NCBI RefSeq assembly: GCF_018687075.1
Contig: NZ_CP061285.1
Span: 372,001 to 436,000 of the forward strand
DNA length: 64,000 bases
Direction of reading: 5' to 3'
From: Polynucleobacter sp. MWH-UH35A
GTDB taxonomy: Bacteria > Pseudomonadota > Gammaproteobacteria > Burkholderiales > Burkholderiaceae
The notes beneath the pieces are model-generated. The model made no database searches and was not told the DNA's origin. It worked only from the letters and a program-made list of their open reading frames with translations. Shown here piece by piece: positions 27,783 to 38,237 of this stretch; position 1 is the first letter of the stretch, and every line of letters begins with the position of its first letter. The position numbers were made by a program, and so were the translations under genes.

Positions 27783-27818
27783 AAAATATTTTCCGATGAT
27801 CCTTTTAAATTGGTCGCA

Positions 27819-28415
27819 TTAGGTTTTGAGTGGAATGACAAAACCAGCATCACGCAATAATCCCGTTAAGGCAATGAGCGGTAAGCCAATTAAAGCAGTT
27901 GGGTCATCACTCTTAATGGCGTCTAGCAGGCTGATGCCTAGACCTTCTGATTTGGCGCTACCCGCGCAATCATAGGGCTCTTCGGCCAATAGGTAACTTT
28001 CTAAAACATCATCAGAGAGTTTGCGAAAGGTGACTTCAGTTGGAACGCAGAGGGTAGTGTGGGTATCGCCCTTCATCAAACACAATGCCGTTTGAAAAGT
28101 CACTTTTTGACCTCGCATCAGTTGCAACTGCGCTAACGCCCTTTCAAAATTTCCTGGTTTACCAATTGCAGCGCCACACAGATCGGCAACTTGATCAGAG
28201 CCAATGACCCAAGCATCTGGATGTTCTTTGGCAACTGCAGCTGCTTTTGCATGCGCGAGGCGCATTGCTAATTCGAGAGTGCTCTCACCGGTGAGAGGTG
28301 TTTCATCGACCTGCGGTGAAATCACCTCAAATGGAATGCGCAGACGCTCTAAAAGTTCGCGGCGATATTGGGATGTTGATCCTAGAATCAAGCGTTGGTT
28401 TTGAAAACTACTCAT
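27819..28415 (-). CDS. maf: Maf-family nucleoside triphosphate pyrophosphatase
   Basis: 198 residues from the ATG at 28415 (MSSFQNQRLILGSTSQYRRELL); a longer frame begins at 28445 but adds only linker-like residues. The Maf signature STSQYRRELLERLRIPFEVISPQVDE, the IGSDQVADLCGAAIGKPGN block and the late Asp/Lys residues are present. The family hydrolyses modified or non-canonical NTPs; the form resembles YceF (7-methyl-GTP). It is divergent from yceD, as yceF is in E. coli. Confidence 0.9.
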   Translation of the reverse strand: MSSFQNQRLILGSTSQYRRELLERLRIPFEVISPQVDETPLTGESTLELAMRLAHAKAAAVAKEHPDAWVIGSDQVADLCGAAIGKPGNFERALAQLQLMRGQKVTFQTALCLMKGDTHTTLCVPTEVTFRKLSDDVLESYLLAEEPYDCAGSAKSEGLGISLLDAIKSDDPTALIGLPLIALTGLLRDAGFVIPLKT

Positions 28416-28458
28416 CGTATTCTGTGCTTTCTGGTGCGGCTTCATTTAGACTGATGCT

Positions 28459-29034
28459 ATGAATCGTAATCAAGTTTTACCTCAAGTCGAGCTATCTGCA
28501 GAGCCTAGTGCGTTAAAGAGGGTCGATTTTTGTGCTCCTCAATCTTATAAGGGTGCTGGTTTTTTAAGCATCTCGGACTTGCCAAGGGTGGCCGAGGAAG
28601 TTTCGGTAATCAATCCAACGGACGGTTTTAGCTGGTCGGTTGCGACCCATTTCGAAAATTCTCCAGGCAGTGAGCCTCATCAGATCCTCGAATTGGGTCT
28701 AAAAGGGCGTCTGCATCTCGTTTGCCTGCGTTGTTTGCAGGATTGCGCAGTGGATTTGGATGAAAAGAGACGTTTTATCTTGGTTTTGACTGATGCCGAG
28801 GCGGATGACTATTCCATTGAGGATGAAGAGCAGGAGCCTTTGGTGGTAAGTCAGCATTTCAACCTCTTGGAGGCCATTGAGGATGAGGTTTTGTTGTCTT
28901 TACCCCTGATTCCAAAGCATCCAGATGGGTTTTGTGAGCCCCACGCCTCCACTTTTGGTGATGGGGCTGATGAGGATGCCGAAGTTGAGCGGGAAAATCC
29001 CTTTAACATATTGAAAAATATGAAGAAAAACTGA
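28459..29034 (+). CDS. yceD: YceD/DUF177 family protein
   Basis: 191 residues. It has the family's CLRCLQDCAVDLD cysteine motif, an acidic region (ADDYSIEDEEQEPL) and the DEVLLSLPLIPKHP segment. YceD is needed for 23S rRNA accumulation in E. coli. It precedes rpmF as in many proteobacteria. The acidic C-terminus ends NPFNILKNMKKN, typical of the family (NPFAVLKKLK). Confidence 0.93.
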   Translation: MNRNQVLPQVELSAEPSALKRVDFCAPQSYKGAGFLSISDLPRVAEEVSVINPTDGFSWSVATHFENSPGSEPHQILELGLKGRLHLVCLRCLQDCAVDLDEKRRFILVLTDAEADDYSIEDEEQEPLVVSQHFNLLEAIEDEVLLSLPLIPKHPDGFCEPHASTFGDGADEDAEVERENPFNILKNMKKN

Positions 29035-29139
29035 AATTAAGGTTTGTATTTCTGTTGTTGTTTTGAGTATCTTTTGTCAATAAATCAAGCATTTAGACGC
29101 TTTTCCATGCTAGAATGTCGCCTTGCTTAGGAGTTCAAT

Positions 29140-29319
29140 ATGGCCGTTCAACAAAATAAAAAATCACCTTCCAAACGTGGCATGCATCGTGCGCACGACT
29201 TTTTGACCGCACCTGCTACGGCTGTTGAAGCCACAACTGGTGAGGCTCACTTGCGCCACCACATTTCACCTAACGGCTACTATCGTGGTCGCAAAGTTGT
29301 TAAAACAAAAAACGACTAA
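29140..29319 (+). CDS. rpmF: 50S ribosomal protein L32
   Basis: 59 residues beginning [20 protein letters not shown] with the L32 family's basic N-terminus, a central [14 protein letters not shown] segment and C-terminal GYYRGRKVV. It is preceded by a clear Shine-Dalgarno (TTAGGAG at 29128-29134). It sits between yceD and plsX, the order known from E. coli and other proteobacteria. Confidence 0.96.
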   Translation: MAVQQNKKSPSKRGMHRAHDFLTAPATAVEATTGEAHLRHHISPNGYYRGRKVVKTKND

Positions 29320-29340
29320 TTTTTTAGTCCAAACAGATCG

Positions 29341-29368
29341 AAGCGGCTCCAGTAAAAGCCGCTTTTTT
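29341..29368 (+). terminator. Terminator/attenuator between rpmF and plsX
   Basis: Stem AAGCGGCT (29341-29348) pairs with AGCCGCTT (29357-29364), followed by TTTTTT. It would partly separate ribosomal protein expression from the fatty-acid genes downstream. Confidence 0.8.
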
Positions 29369-29402
29369 CTTGGATAAATCACTTGCAGCAATCAATGAGC
29401 TT

Positions 29403-30416
29403 ATGAGCGTTACTCTCGCTATTGATGCCATGGGCGGAGATCATGGAGTCGTCGTGACGGTTCCAGCTGCCTGCGATTTTTTAGAAAAACACGCAGATGT
29501 GAGGATCGCCCTTGTTGGTGATCCCGATTTAATCAAGCAAGTCTTGAGTAAATCATCAAAAGCGCCAATGGAGCGCATTCAAATTATTCCTGCTAGCGAA
29601 GTTGTCTTGATGGATGATCCCATTGAGATTGCGTTACGACGCAAAAAAGATTCCTCTATGCGCGTGGCAATCGAGCAAGTGAAAGAAGGGGTTGCTGATG
29701 CAGTTATCTCCTCCGGTAATACCGGTGCGCTCATGGCGATCTCGCGCTATATCCTCAAAACACTCGATGGTGTTGATCGACCTGCGATTGCTACTGCCAT
29801 TCCCAATGAACTGGGGCGTGGCACGACTATGCTGGATTTGGGTGCAAACGCAGACTGTGAACCAATGCACTTGGTTCAGTTTGCGCAAATGGCCAACGTG
29901 ATGGTGCAGGTAGTTGATGGCAAGCAAAACCCTTCGATTGGCCTTCTGAATATTGGTGAAGAAGTCATTAAAGGCAATGAGGTGGTTAAGCAAACTAGCG
30001 AATTACTTCGCCAGACTTCTTTGAACTTTTACGGCAACGTAGAAGGTAATGACATCTTTAAAGGAACCACGGATATTGTGGTGTGTGATGGCTTTGTAGG
30101 TAATGTTGTTTTAAAGGCTAGCGAAGGCTTGGCTAAGATGATGAGCGGAATGATCCGTGAAGAATTTAATCGTTCATTGTTGACGAAGTTAATGGCAATT
30201 TGCGCAATGGTGCCTTTGCTCAGAGTGCGCAAGCGCGTTGATCATCGTCGTTATAACGGTGCAGTATTGCTGGGTTTGCGCGGCTGCGTGATTAAGAGTC
30301 ATGGTTCCGCAGACAGTTATGCATTTGGCTTTGCCTTGGATCGTGCTTATGAAGCAGCCAAGAATCGCATGGTAGAGCGCATTGCGGCAGCCTTTGTGGT
30401 GGAGACAAAAGTATGA
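29403..30416 (+). CDS. plsX: Phosphate acyltransferase PlsX
   Basis: 337 residues from the ATG at 29403; the longer frame from 29370 would start with TTG inside the terminator. It makes acyl-phosphate from acyl-ACP for phospholipid synthesis. It opens with [12 protein letters not shown] and has the [24 protein letters not shown] and [13 protein letters not shown] family blocks. Its stop overlaps the fabH start (ATGA). Confidence 0.96.
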   Translation: MSVTLAIDAMGGDHGVVVTVPAACDFLEKHADVRIALVGDPDLIKQVLSKSSKAPMERIQIIPASEVVLMDDPIEIALRRKKDSSMRVAIEQVKEGVADAVISSGNTGALMAISRYILKTLDGVDRPAIATAIPNELGRGTTMLDLGANADCEPMHLVQFAQMANVMVQVVDGKQNPSIGLLNIGEEVIKGNEVVKQTSELLRQTSLNFYGNVEGNDIFKGTTDIVVCDGFVGNVVLKASEGLAKMMSGMIREEFNRSLLTKLMAICAMVPLLRVRKRVDHRRYNGAVLLGLRGCVIKSHGSADSYAFGFALDRAYEAAKNRMVERIAAAFVVETKV

Positions 30417-31399
30417 GTATTTTTGCAAGAGTGGCTGGCACAGGAAGCTATCTTCCAGAGTTACGCCTAAGCAATCAAGATTTAGTAGAGCGCCTTGCTA
30501 AAACTGGTTTAGAGACCAGTGATGAGTGGATTAAGACCCGCAGCGGAATATCTGCGCGTCACTTTGCTGCTGACAATGAACTCACTAGTGATTTGGCGGT
30601 AAAGGCTGCACAAGCTGCACTAAGCAGCGCAGGAATTACTTCCGAAGATTTAGACCTCATCATTTTGGCTACTTCTACTCCAGATCATCTAGGCGGCTTT
30701 CCAAGTACTGCTTGCGTAGTGCAGGATAAATTAGGTGCACACACTTCTTGTGCAGCTTTCGATGTGCAAGCAGTTTGTGCTGGCTTTACTTATGCACTTG
30801 CTATTGCAGATGCTTTTGTTCGCTCTGGCTCATATAAGAAAGTATTGGTCATTGGGGCAGAAACATTCTCCCGTATTTTGAATTTCCAAGATCGTGGAAC
30901 TTGTGTTCTGTTTGGTGATGGTGCTGGAGCGGTTGTGCTCGAGGCCTCAAAAGAAGCTGGCATTTTGTCTACTGCCTTGCACGCTGATGGTAGTCAACGC
31001 GATATTTTGTGTGTACCAGGTCGTGCTGGTAATGGTGAAGTGCATGGCTCTCCATTTATGACAATGGATGGCCAGGCCGTATTTAAACTAGCTGTTAAGG
31101 TATTGGAGCAAGTTGCCCATGAGGCGCTTGAAAAGGCAAATCTCAAGCCCGAGCAAATCGACTGGTTAGTGCCGCATCAAGCGAATATTCGAATCATGGA
31201 AGGCACGGCCAAGAAAATGGGCATGTCTATGGATAAGGTTATTGTTACTGTGCATGAGCATGGCAATACTTCGGCCGCTTCAATTCCTTTGGCATTAGAT
31301 TGCGGAGTTCGCTCAGGACAAATCAAGCGTGGTCAACATCTGTTGTTAGAAGGTGTTGGCGGTGGTTTTGCTTGGGGTGCGGTTGCCATTAAATACTAA
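30413..31399 (+). CDS. fabH: 3-oxoacyl-ACP synthase III (KAS III)
   Basis: 328 residues. It starts fatty acid synthesis by condensing acetyl-CoA with malonyl-ACP. The Cys-His-Asn triad is visible: Cys in [14 protein letters not shown], His in [12 protein letters not shown] and Asn in [13 protein letters not shown]. The C-terminal [11 protein letters not shown] motif is typical. It overlaps plsX by four bases and precedes fabD. Confidence 0.98.
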   Translation: MSIFARVAGTGSYLPELRLSNQDLVERLAKTGLETSDEWIKTRSGISARHFAADNELTSDLAVKAAQAALSSAGITSEDLDLIILATSTPDHLGGFPSTACVVQDKLGAHTSCAAFDVQAVCAGFTYALAIADAFVRSGSYKKVLVIGAETFSRILNFQDRGTCVLFGDGAGAVVLEASKEAGILSTALHADGSQRDILCVPGRAGNGEVHGSPFMTMDGQAVFKLAVKVLEQVAHEALEKANLKPEQIDWLVPHQANIRIMEGTAKKMGMSMDKVIVTVHEHGNTSAASIPLALDCGVRSGQIKRGQHLLLEGVGGGFAWGAVAIKY

Positions 31400-31457
31400 G
31401 AAAAATTTACTTTTATTTATCTATCTCTCTAATTTCTTTCATTAGCGAATTAAACAC

Positions 31458-32393
31458 ATGACATTTGCATTCGTATTTCCAGGTCAAGGCTCTCAATCTG
31501 TTGGCATGCTCAATTCCATTTCTGAACGTCCAGAAGTGCGCGCAACATTACAAGAGGCTTCCGAAGCCTTGGGCGAAGACGTTGCCAAGTTAATTGCTGA
31601 AGGCCCCGCTGAGGCTTTATCGTTAACTACCAATACGCAGCCCGTGATGTTGACTGCTGGCGTAGCTTTTTATCGTGCGTGGTTGGCTGCTGGTGGCCCC
31701 GCCCCTCAAGTGATGGCTGGACATAGTCTTGGTGAATATTCGGCCTTAGTTGCAGCAGGCGTGATTGCTTTTAAAGATGCGGTGCCTTTGGTGCGTTTTC
31801 GTGCTGAAGCGATGCAAAGTGCCGTTCCGGTTGGTACTGGAGGTATGGCGGCTATTTTGGGTTTAGATGATGCGACAGTGATTAAAGTTTGCGCTGAGGC
31901 AAGCGCTGCTTCTGGTGGCGTAGTTGAGGCAGTGAATTTCAATGCACCTGGACAAGTGGTGATTGCTGGTGCAAGCGACGCTGTTACTAAAGCTTGCGAG
32001 TTATTAAAAGCGGCCGGTGCAAAGCGTGCATTGCCATTGCCAGTATCAGCACCATTCCACTCTTCTTTATTGCAACCTGCTTCTGAGAAGCTCAAAGCAT
32101 ATTTGGCCAATATCGAATTTAAGGCGCCAACCATTCCCGTGATTAATAACGTGGATGTAGAAATTTTGAATGACCCGATGGCAATTAAAGATGCCTTAGT
32201 GCGTCAGGCTGCAAAACCTGTGCGTTGGCAAGAAACAATTCAAGCCATGGCTGCTCAAGGCATCACGCAAGTAGTGGAGTGCGGCCCTGGCAAAGTTTTG
32301 GCAGGTCTTACCAAGCGTATTAATGATCAAGTCACTGGTGTGCCAGTCTTTGATGAATCTAGTTTGAATGAAGTTCTGGCAAGCTTGAAATAA
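31458..32393 (+). CDS. fabD: Malonyl-CoA:ACP transacylase
   Basis: 311 residues. It transfers malonyl from CoA to ACP. FPGQGSQSVGM is at the N-terminus, the catalytic Ser is in AGHSLGEYSALVAAG, and the His is in VSAPFHSSLL. Part of the plsX-fabH-fabD-fabG-acpP-fabF run. Confidence 0.98.
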   Translation: MTFAFVFPGQGSQSVGMLNSISERPEVRATLQEASEALGEDVAKLIAEGPAEALSLTTNTQPVMLTAGVAFYRAWLAAGGPAPQVMAGHSLGEYSALVAAGVIAFKDAVPLVRFRAEAMQSAVPVGTGGMAAILGLDDATVIKVCAEASAASGGVVEAVNFNAPGQVVIAGASDAVTKACELLKAAGAKRALPLPVSAPFHSSLLQPASEKLKAYLANIEFKAPTIPVINNVDVEILNDPMAIKDALVRQAAKPVRWQETIQAMAAQGITQVVECGPGKVLAGLTKRINDQVTGVPVFDESSLNEVLASLK

Positions 32394-32441
32394 AAGCAAG
32401 TGATTAAAAACAGCGATTAAAAGAAATAGCGGAAGATAAAT

Positions 32442-33185
32442 ATGAATCTCGACTTAAGTGGACAAATTGCTTTAGTAACTGGCGCCTCACGCGGAATCGG
32501 TCAAGCAATTGCAGACGAGTTAGTGAAGTGTGGCGCTAAGGTTATTGGCACCGCAACCTCAGAAAGTGGCGCTAAGGCAATTGATGATCGTTTAAAAGCT
32601 TCGGGTGGTGCAGGTAAGGTATTGAATGTCACCGCACCAAATGCTTGTGAAGAAATTATTGATTCGATCGTGAAAGAATATGGCGGTATCAATATCTTGG
32701 TAAACAACGCTGGCATTACGCGCGATAACTTGGCGATGCGCATGAAGTCTGATGAATGGACTGATGTGATTGATACCAATCTCAGTTCTGTGTTTCGTTT
32801 GTCACAAGCGGTCATGCGTCCCATGATGAAGGCTCGCGGCGGCCGCATTATCAATATCACTTCTATTGTTGGTCACATGGGCAATCCTGGTCAGGCAAAT
32901 TACGCTGCTGCAAAAGCAGGTGTTTCTGGCATGACGCGTGCTTTAGCCCGTGAAATTGGTAGCCGCAACATTACCGTTAACTGCGTGGCTCCTGGTTTTA
33001 TAGATACCGATATGACCCGCGCTTTGAGCGAAGAGCAGCAAAATGCCCTAAAAGTGAACATTCCTTTGGCAAGATTGGGTAGCCCCGAGGATGTGGCTCA
33101 GGCTGTGGCGTTTTTGGCCTCTCCGGCCGCTGCTTACATTACGGGTAATACCCTACATGTGAATGGCGGGCTCTATCTGGCCTAA
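32442..33185 (+). CDS. fabG: 3-oxoacyl-ACP reductase
   Basis: 247 residues. An NADPH-dependent SDR that reduces the keto group in chain elongation. It has the TGASRGIGQAIADEL cofactor motif, NNAGITRDNLAMRM, the catalytic Ser in NITSIVGHMGNPGQANYAAAK (Tyr and Lys in the same stretch), and the family end GNTLHVNGGLYL. Confidence 0.97.
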   Translation: MNLDLSGQIALVTGASRGIGQAIADELVKCGAKVIGTATSESGAKAIDDRLKASGGAGKVLNVTAPNACEEIIDSIVKEYGGINILVNNAGITRDNLAMRMKSDEWTDVIDTNLSSVFRLSQAVMRPMMKARGGRIINITSIVGHMGNPGQANYAAAKAGVSGMTRALAREIGSRNITVNCVAPGFIDTDMTRALSEEQQNALKVNIPLARLGSPEDVAQAVAFLASPAAAYITGNTLHVNGGLYLA

Positions 33186-33219
33186 CGGCAAAGCAAGAAT
33201 TTGACGATTTTTCGGCAAA

Positions 33220-33241
33220 TTTGCTAATCCGGTCTAGCAAA
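33220..33241. repeat. Inverted repeat upstream of acpP
   Basis: TTTGCTA (33220-33226) and TAGCAAA (33235-33241) are perfect complements with an 8-base spacer. They lie about 50 bases before the acpP start, just ahead of an AT-rich CTGATAAAATTC stretch that could contain a -10 box. It is a candidate operator or promoter-proximal element; no known binding site is recognised. Confidence 0.35.
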
Positions 33242-33287
33242 CTGATAAAATTCTTTTCATCGTTTTTTACAACCCCTGGGGAAATTA

Positions 33288-33527
33288 ATGGACAACATCG
33301 AACAACGCGTTAAGAAAATCGTCGCTGAGCAATTAGGCGTCGCAGAAGGAGAGATCAAGAATGAATCTTCTTTCGTGAACGACTTGGGCGCTGACTCTCT
33401 TGACACTGTTGAGTTGGTTATGGCTTTGGAAGATGAATTCGGCATCGAAATTCCTGATGAGGAAGCTGAAAAGATCACCACAGTTCAGCTCGCGATCGAC
33501 TTCGCTAAATCAAAAGCTCAGGGTTAA
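33288..33527 (+). CDS. acpP: Acyl carrier protein
   Basis: 79 residues, acidic. The phosphopantetheine-attachment Ser is in [19 protein letters not shown]. It carries growing acyl chains between the Fab enzymes; AcpS, which loads the cofactor, is encoded at 42312. The gap before it is longer than others in the run, suggesting an extra promoter for this abundant protein. Confidence 0.98.
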   Translation: MDNIEQRVKKIVAEQLGVAEGEIKNESSFVNDLGADSLDTVELVMALEDEFGIEIPDEEAEKITTVQLAIDFAKSKAQG

Positions 33528-33548
33528 TTCCCTAGCTTAGGTATTACT

Positions 33549-34796
33549 GTGTCAGCATCAAATGGCCGACGCCGGGTTGTAGTCACCGGCCTTGGCCTCA
33601 TCTCACCTGTTGGTAATTCAGTTGATCTAGCTTGGTCTAATTTGCTCGCGGGCAAATCAGGCATTGCAACCATCACCAAGTTTGACCACACTCCGCTTAG
33701 CGTTCATTTCGCTGGAGAGGTGAAAGATTTCAATGTCGAAGAGTATGTTTCTGCCAAAGAAGCGCGCCATATGGATACCTTTATCCATTACGGTATCGCT
33801 GCTGGCACACAAGCGCTTCGTGATAGCGGTTTAGAGATCACCGAACAAAACGCCGAGCGCGTTGGTGTAATGGTTGGCTCCGGTATTGGTGGCCTGCCAA
33901 TGATCGAAGAAACCGGTGCCGAGCTATTGGCTCGCGGTCCTCGCCGCATCTCACCTTTCTTTGTTCCAGGTTCAATCATCAATATGATTTCTGGCCACCT
34001 CAGCATCTTGTTTGGTCTCAAAGGTCCAAACGTTGCTGCGGTAACTGCTTGTACAACGGGTTTGCACAGCATTGGTTTGGCCGCACGTTTAATTCAGTAC
34101 GGCGATGCTGATGTGATGGTTGCTGGTGGTGCTGAATCCACAATCTCTGCTTTAGGTGTTGGTGGATTTGCTTCTGCAAGAGCGCTTTCAACACGCAATG
34201 ATGATCCTGCGACTGCATCACGCCCTTGGGATAAAGACCGCGATGGTTTTGTTCTGGGTGAAGGTGCGGGTGTTGTCGTGCTTGAAGAGTACGAGCATGC
34301 AAAAGCGCGAGGCGCAAAAATTTATTGTGAATTACTCGGCTTTGGTATGAGTGGTGATGCGTATCACATGACTGCTCCGAACATGGATGGCCCACGTCGT
34401 TGTATGGTGAATGCAATGCGCGATGCCAAACTTAATCCAGATCAAATTCAGTATTTGAATGCTCATGGAACTTCTACGCCACTGGGTGATAAGAATGAAA
34501 CTGAAGCAATCAAAGCGGCCTTGGGCGATCACGCTAAAAAGGCTTTAATCAACTCCACTAAGTCCATGACGGGCCACCTTTTGGGCGGAGCCGGCGGCTT
34601 GGAGTCTGTATTTACTATTCTGGCGCTACACAACCAGAAATCACCACCTACTATCAATATCTTCAATCAAGACCCTGAGTGTGATTTGGACTACTGCGCT
34701 AATACTGCTCGGGACGTGAAGATTGACCATGCCGTCAAAAACAATTTTGGCTTTGGGGGTACTAACGGTACCTTGATTTTCGGCAAATTGACCTAA
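33549..34796 (+). CDS. fabF: 3-oxoacyl-ACP synthase II
   Basis: 415 residues with a GTG start. The catalytic Cys is in [18 protein letters not shown] and the two His residues are in [16 protein letters not shown] and [14 protein letters not shown]. It elongates acyl-ACP and supports temperature control of membrane lipids. It is 21 bp after acpP. Confidence 0.97.
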   Translation: MSASNGRRRVVVTGLGLISPVGNSVDLAWSNLLAGKSGIATITKFDHTPLSVHFAGEVKDFNVEEYVSAKEARHMDTFIHYGIAAGTQALRDSGLEITEQNAERVGVMVGSGIGGLPMIEETGAELLARGPRRISPFFVPGSIINMISGHLSILFGLKGPNVAAVTACTTGLHSIGLAARLIQYGDADVMVAGGAESTISALGVGGFASARALSTRNDDPATASRPWDKDRDGFVLGEGAGVVVLEEYEHAKARGAKIYCELLGFGMSGDAYHMTAPNMDGPRRCMVNAMRDAKLNPDQIQYLNAHGTSTPLGDKNETEAIKAALGDHAKKALINSTKSMTGHLLGGAGGLESVFTILALHNQKSPPTINIFNQDPECDLDYCANTARDVKIDHAVKNNFGFGGTNGTLIFGKLT

Positions 34797-34846
34797 TATT
34801 CTCTTTATCTTCATCTTTGGTTTTCACCAAGTAGGTCTATAGCATT

Positions 34847-36295
34847 ATGAAAAAGTACTTAATTGCGCTCATGACTTTTTTTAGTCTTGGGTATGTCGCA
34901 TTTATTCCAACGGCTGCCGCACAAAATCCACGCGTAACAATTCCGGATTTCGCAGATTTGGTTGAGCGAGCTAGTCCTGCGGTGGTGAATATTCGTACAA
35001 CTGAAAAAGTGGTGGTCCAGCAGGCGCAGGGTGGCATCCCTGGAATGCCTGAGGATCAAGCTGAATTCTTTCGTCGTTTCTTTGGTGTGCCTATTCCTGG
35101 GTTACCGAATGGCCCTAAGCAGGCGCAGCCAAATCCCGGAAAACCGCAAGAGGCGGACCGTGGTGTTGGTTCTGGTTTCATTATTGAATCCAATGGATTA
35201 ATTTTGACCAATGCACACGTGGTTGAGGGTGCTACTACGATCTATGTGACCTTAACGGATAAGCGTGAGTTCAAGGCAAAGTTGCTTGGTATGGATAAGC
35301 GTACTGACGTAGCGGTTGTCAAAATTGAAGCACGTGACTTACCAAAGCTGCCATTAGGTGACTCATCTAGGGTGCGAGTTGGAGAATGGGTGCTAGCGAT
35401 TGGGTCTCCGTTTGGTCTTGAGAACACTGTCACAGCAGGTATCGTGTCAGCCAAGAGTCGCGATACTGGTGACTACTTGCCTTTCATTCAAACTGACGTA
35501 GCAGTTAATCCTGGAAACTCAGGTGGACCACTCTTAAATACTGCCGGTCAAGTGATTGGTATTAATTCCCAAATCTTTAGCCGTTCTGGCGGATACATGG
35601 GCATCTCATTTGCCATTCCGATTGATGAGGCAATGCGTGTTGCCGATCAATTGCGCACGAATGGCAAGATGACTCGAGGTCGTATTGGTGTTGCTTTGGG
35701 TGAAATGACCAAAGAGGTTGCTGAGAGTTTGGGCTTAGGAAAACCACGTGGTGCTTATGTTCGTAATGTTGAGCCGGGCGGTCCAGCTGCTGCCGGTGGA
35801 ATTGAAGCAGGCGATGTGATTTTGAGTTTTAATGGCCGCGATATTTCGAAGTCAACTGACTTACCAAGAGTTGTAGGTGAAACTAAGCCTGGTACTTCAG
35901 TGCCAGTGCAGGTTTGGCGCAAAGGTGGAACTCGTGATTTAACTGTTACCGTTGCGGATACAGAATCCACTCAGGCAGCCAATAAGAAGTCTGATGCACC
36001 TGCGGCAAATGGCGGCAGTGCAAATGCCCTTGGGGTTGCGGTCAGCGAGCTTTCGGAATCCAAAAAGAAGGACTTAAACATCAAAGGTGGAGTTGAGGTT
36101 ACTGGTTTGGGGGATGGCCCCTTAGCCAGAGCAGGAATTCGACCTGGGGACGTCATTATTCGGGTTGCGGATGCGGATATCACGGGTGTTAAGCAGTTTG
36201 AAGCCCTTGTAAAGGGTTTGGACGCCAATCGGGCTGTTCCAGTCTTTATCCGCCGTGCCGACAGCACTTTGGTGGTCCCTGTAAGGCCCAAATAA
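34847..36295 (+). CDS. mucD: Do/MucD-type periplasmic serine protease
   Basis: 482 residues. A signal peptide (IALMTFFSLGYVAFIPTAAA) is followed by a trypsin-like domain with His (LTNAHVVEGA), Asp (KRTDVAVVKIE) and Ser (NPGNSGGPLLN), then two PDZ domains (about 280-370 and 395-480, the second opening ALGVAVSEL). It degrades or refolds misfolded envelope proteins. In related Burkholderiales it follows rpoE-rseA-rseB, but here it follows fabF after only 50 bp. Confidence 0.94.
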   Translation: MKKYLIALMTFFSLGYVAFIPTAAAQNPRVTIPDFADLVERASPAVVNIRTTEKVVVQQAQGGIPGMPEDQAEFFRRFFGVPIPGLPNGPKQAQPNPGKPQEADRGVGSGFIIESNGLILTNAHVVEGATTIYVTLTDKREFKAKLLGMDKRTDVAVVKIEARDLPKLPLGDSSRVRVGEWVLAIGSPFGLENTVTAGIVSAKSRDTGDYLPFIQTDVAVNPGNSGGPLLNTAGQVIGINSQIFSRSGGYMGISFAIPIDEAMRVADQLRTNGKMTRGRIGVALGEMTKEVAESLGLGKPRGAYVRNVEPGGPAAAGGIEAGDVILSFNGRDISKSTDLPRVVGETKPGTSVPVQVWRKGGTRDLTVTVADTESTQAANKKSDAPAANGGSANALGVAVSELSESKKKDLNIKGGVEVTGLGDGPLARAGIRPGDVIIRVADADITGVKQFEALVKGLDANRAVPVFIRRADSTLVVPVRPK

Positions 36296-36313
36296 CCCTA
36301 TTTTGGGCTTAAA

Positions 36314-36347
36314 AATGGGGTTTGGCGCCTCTTGGGCGCCACCCATT
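36314..36347. repeat. Hairpin between mucD and lepA
   Basis: TGGCGCC (36323-36329) pairs with GGCGCCA (36335-36341) around TCTTG, and AATGGG/CCCATT extends the stem beyond a small bulge. There is no T-run, so it is a weak terminator candidate, or else an mRNA-stabilising or processing hairpin. Confidence 0.4.
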
Positions 36348-36431
36348 ACAATCACTTCAAGACGACTTTTTGCAGCGCATCATTGTGGTGCGTTCTGACA
36401 AGGCGTTTTTTGAATGACCTATTAAGACGCT

Positions 36432-38237
36432 ATGGATTTAATCCGCAATTTTTCTATCATCGCCCATATCGATCACGGCAAATCAACGCTTGCCGATCGC
36501 ATTATTCAACTTTGCGGCGGTCTCTCCGATCGCGAAATGGAAGCTCAAGTTCTTGACTCAATGGATATTGAGCGTGAGCGTGGCATCACGATTAAGGCGC
36601 AAACCGCAGCTTTGAATTACAAGGCAAAAGACGGCAAGATTTACAACATCAATTTGATTGATACCCCTGGGCACGTGGATTTCTCTTACGAAGTCAGTCG
36701 CTCTTTATCTGCTTGCGAAGGCGCATTGTTGGTAGTCGATGCCAGCCAAGGGGTTGAAGCGCAAACCGTTGCCAACTGTTATATGGCGCTTGAGTTGGGT
36801 GTTGAGGTTGTGCCGGTGCTCAATAAGATTGACTTACCGCAAGCAGATCCTGATCGCGCCAAACAAGAGATTGAAGATGTTATTGGCATTGATGCGTCTG
36901 AAGCCGTTACCTGTTCGGCCAAGACGGGTATGGGTGTTGCAGACGTGATTGAGGAAATGATCGCAAAAGTGCCGCCACCAAAAGGGAATGCGACAGAGCC
37001 ATTACAAGCATTAATTATTGATTCTTGGTTTGACAACTACGTTGGCGTGGTGATGTTGATTCGTGTGGTGAATGGCACCCTAAAGCCAAAAGAAAAGATT
37101 ACCTTAATGGCGAATGGCTCAACCCACTTAGTTGAGCATGTTGGTGTATTCAGTCCGAAATCAGTAGATCGCCCAGAGTTATCTGCGGGTCAAGTAGGCT
37201 TTGTGATTGCTGGTATTAAAGAATTGAAAGCTGCCAAGGTTGGCGATACCGTGACGCACTCTCCTGGACAGCAAGGCCGCACTCCTGCAGCCGAACCATT
37301 GCCTGGATTTAAAGAAGTGAAACCCCAAGTCTTTGCAGGACTATATCCAGTTGAGGCTAGTGAATACGATCAATTGCGCGAGTCACTCGAGAAGCTCAAA
37401 TTGAATGACGCTTCACTTTTATATGAACCAGAAGTTTCGCAGGCTTTAGGCTTTGGATTCCGTTGCGGCTTCTTAGGTTTGCTCCATATGGAGATTGTGC
37501 AAGAGCGCTTGGAGCGTCAGTATGGCATGAACCTCATTACCACTGCTCCAACCGTGGTGTATCAGGTGCAGCAGTCAGATGGCACGATCTTAATGGTGGA
37601 TAACCCATCAAAGATGCCAGAGACCAGTAAGGTCGATACCATCATGGAGCCGATTGTTACAGTCAACCTGTATATGCCTCAAGAGTATGTTGGCTCAGTG
37701 ATTACTTTATGTGTTGGAAAGCGCGGTATTCAAACGGGTATGAACTATCTTGGTCGCCAAGTGCAGCTCACCTATGAATTGCCAATGGCTGAGATTGTGT
37801 TGGACTTCTTTGACAGGCTGAAGTCCATCTCTCGTGGCTACGCTTCAATGGATTATGAGTTCAAAGAATATCGACCTGCAGATGTAGTGAAGGTCGATAT
37901 TTTGATCAACGGCGATCGTGTGGATGCATTGTCTGTAATCGTTCACAGAAGCAATAGTCAACATCGCGGGCGCGAAGTGGTTGCGAAGATGCGTGGCATC
38001 ATTCCCCGTCAAATGTTTGATGTAGCTATTCAGGCGGCAATTGGTAGCAATATTGTGGCTCGTGAAAACGTAAAGGCATTGCGCAAGAACGTTTTGGCTA
38101 AGTGTTATGGCGGCGATATCTCTCGTAAGCGCAAGCTATTAGAGAAGCAAAAAGAAGGTAAGAAGCGTATGAAGCAGGTAGGTAACGTGGAGATTCCACA
38201 AGAAGCCTTCTTGGCTATTCTGCAGGTGGAGGATTGA
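36432..38237 (+). CDS. lepA: Elongation factor 4
   Basis: 601 residues. A translational GTPase that acts on stalled ribosomes. The G1 motif is [16 protein letters not shown]3 is [16 protein letters not shown], and G4 is VLNKIDLP. The LepA-specific C-terminal domain ends with [18 protein letters not shown]. It overlaps lepB by one base (TGATG). Confidence 0.98.
   Translation: MDLIRNFSIIAHIDHGKSTLADRIIQLCGGLSDREMEAQVLDSMDIERERGITIKAQTAALNYKAKDGKIYNINLIDTPGHVDFSYEVSRSLSACEGALLVVDASQGVEAQTVANCYMALELGVEVVPVLNKIDLPQADPDRAKQEIEDVIGIDASEAVTCSAKTGMGVADVIEEMIAKVPPPKGNATEPLQALIIDSWFDNYVGVVMLIRVVNGTLKPKEKITLMANGSTHLVEHVGVFSPKSVDRPELSAGQVGFVIAGIKELKAAKVGDTVTHSPGQQGRTPAAEPLPGFKEVKPQVFAGLYPVEASEYDQLRESLEKLKLNDASLLYEPEVSQALGFGFRCGFLGLLHMEIVQERLERQYGMNLITTAPTVVYQVQQSDGTILMVDNPSKMPETSKVDTIMEPIVTVNLYMPQEYVGSVITLCVGKRGIQTGMNYLGRQVQLTYELPMAEIVLDFFDRLKSISRGYASMDYEFKEYRPADVVKVDILINGDRVDALSVIVHRSNSQHRGREVVAKMRGIIPRQMFDVAIQAAIGSNIVARENVKALRKNVLAKCYGGDISRKRKLLEKQKEGKKRMKQVGNVEIPQEAFLAILQVED

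Noticed and set aside
31706..32134. 142-codon minus-strand frame opposite fabD
   Set aside because: It is fully antisense to a well-supported enzyme gene, with no ribosome site or domain.
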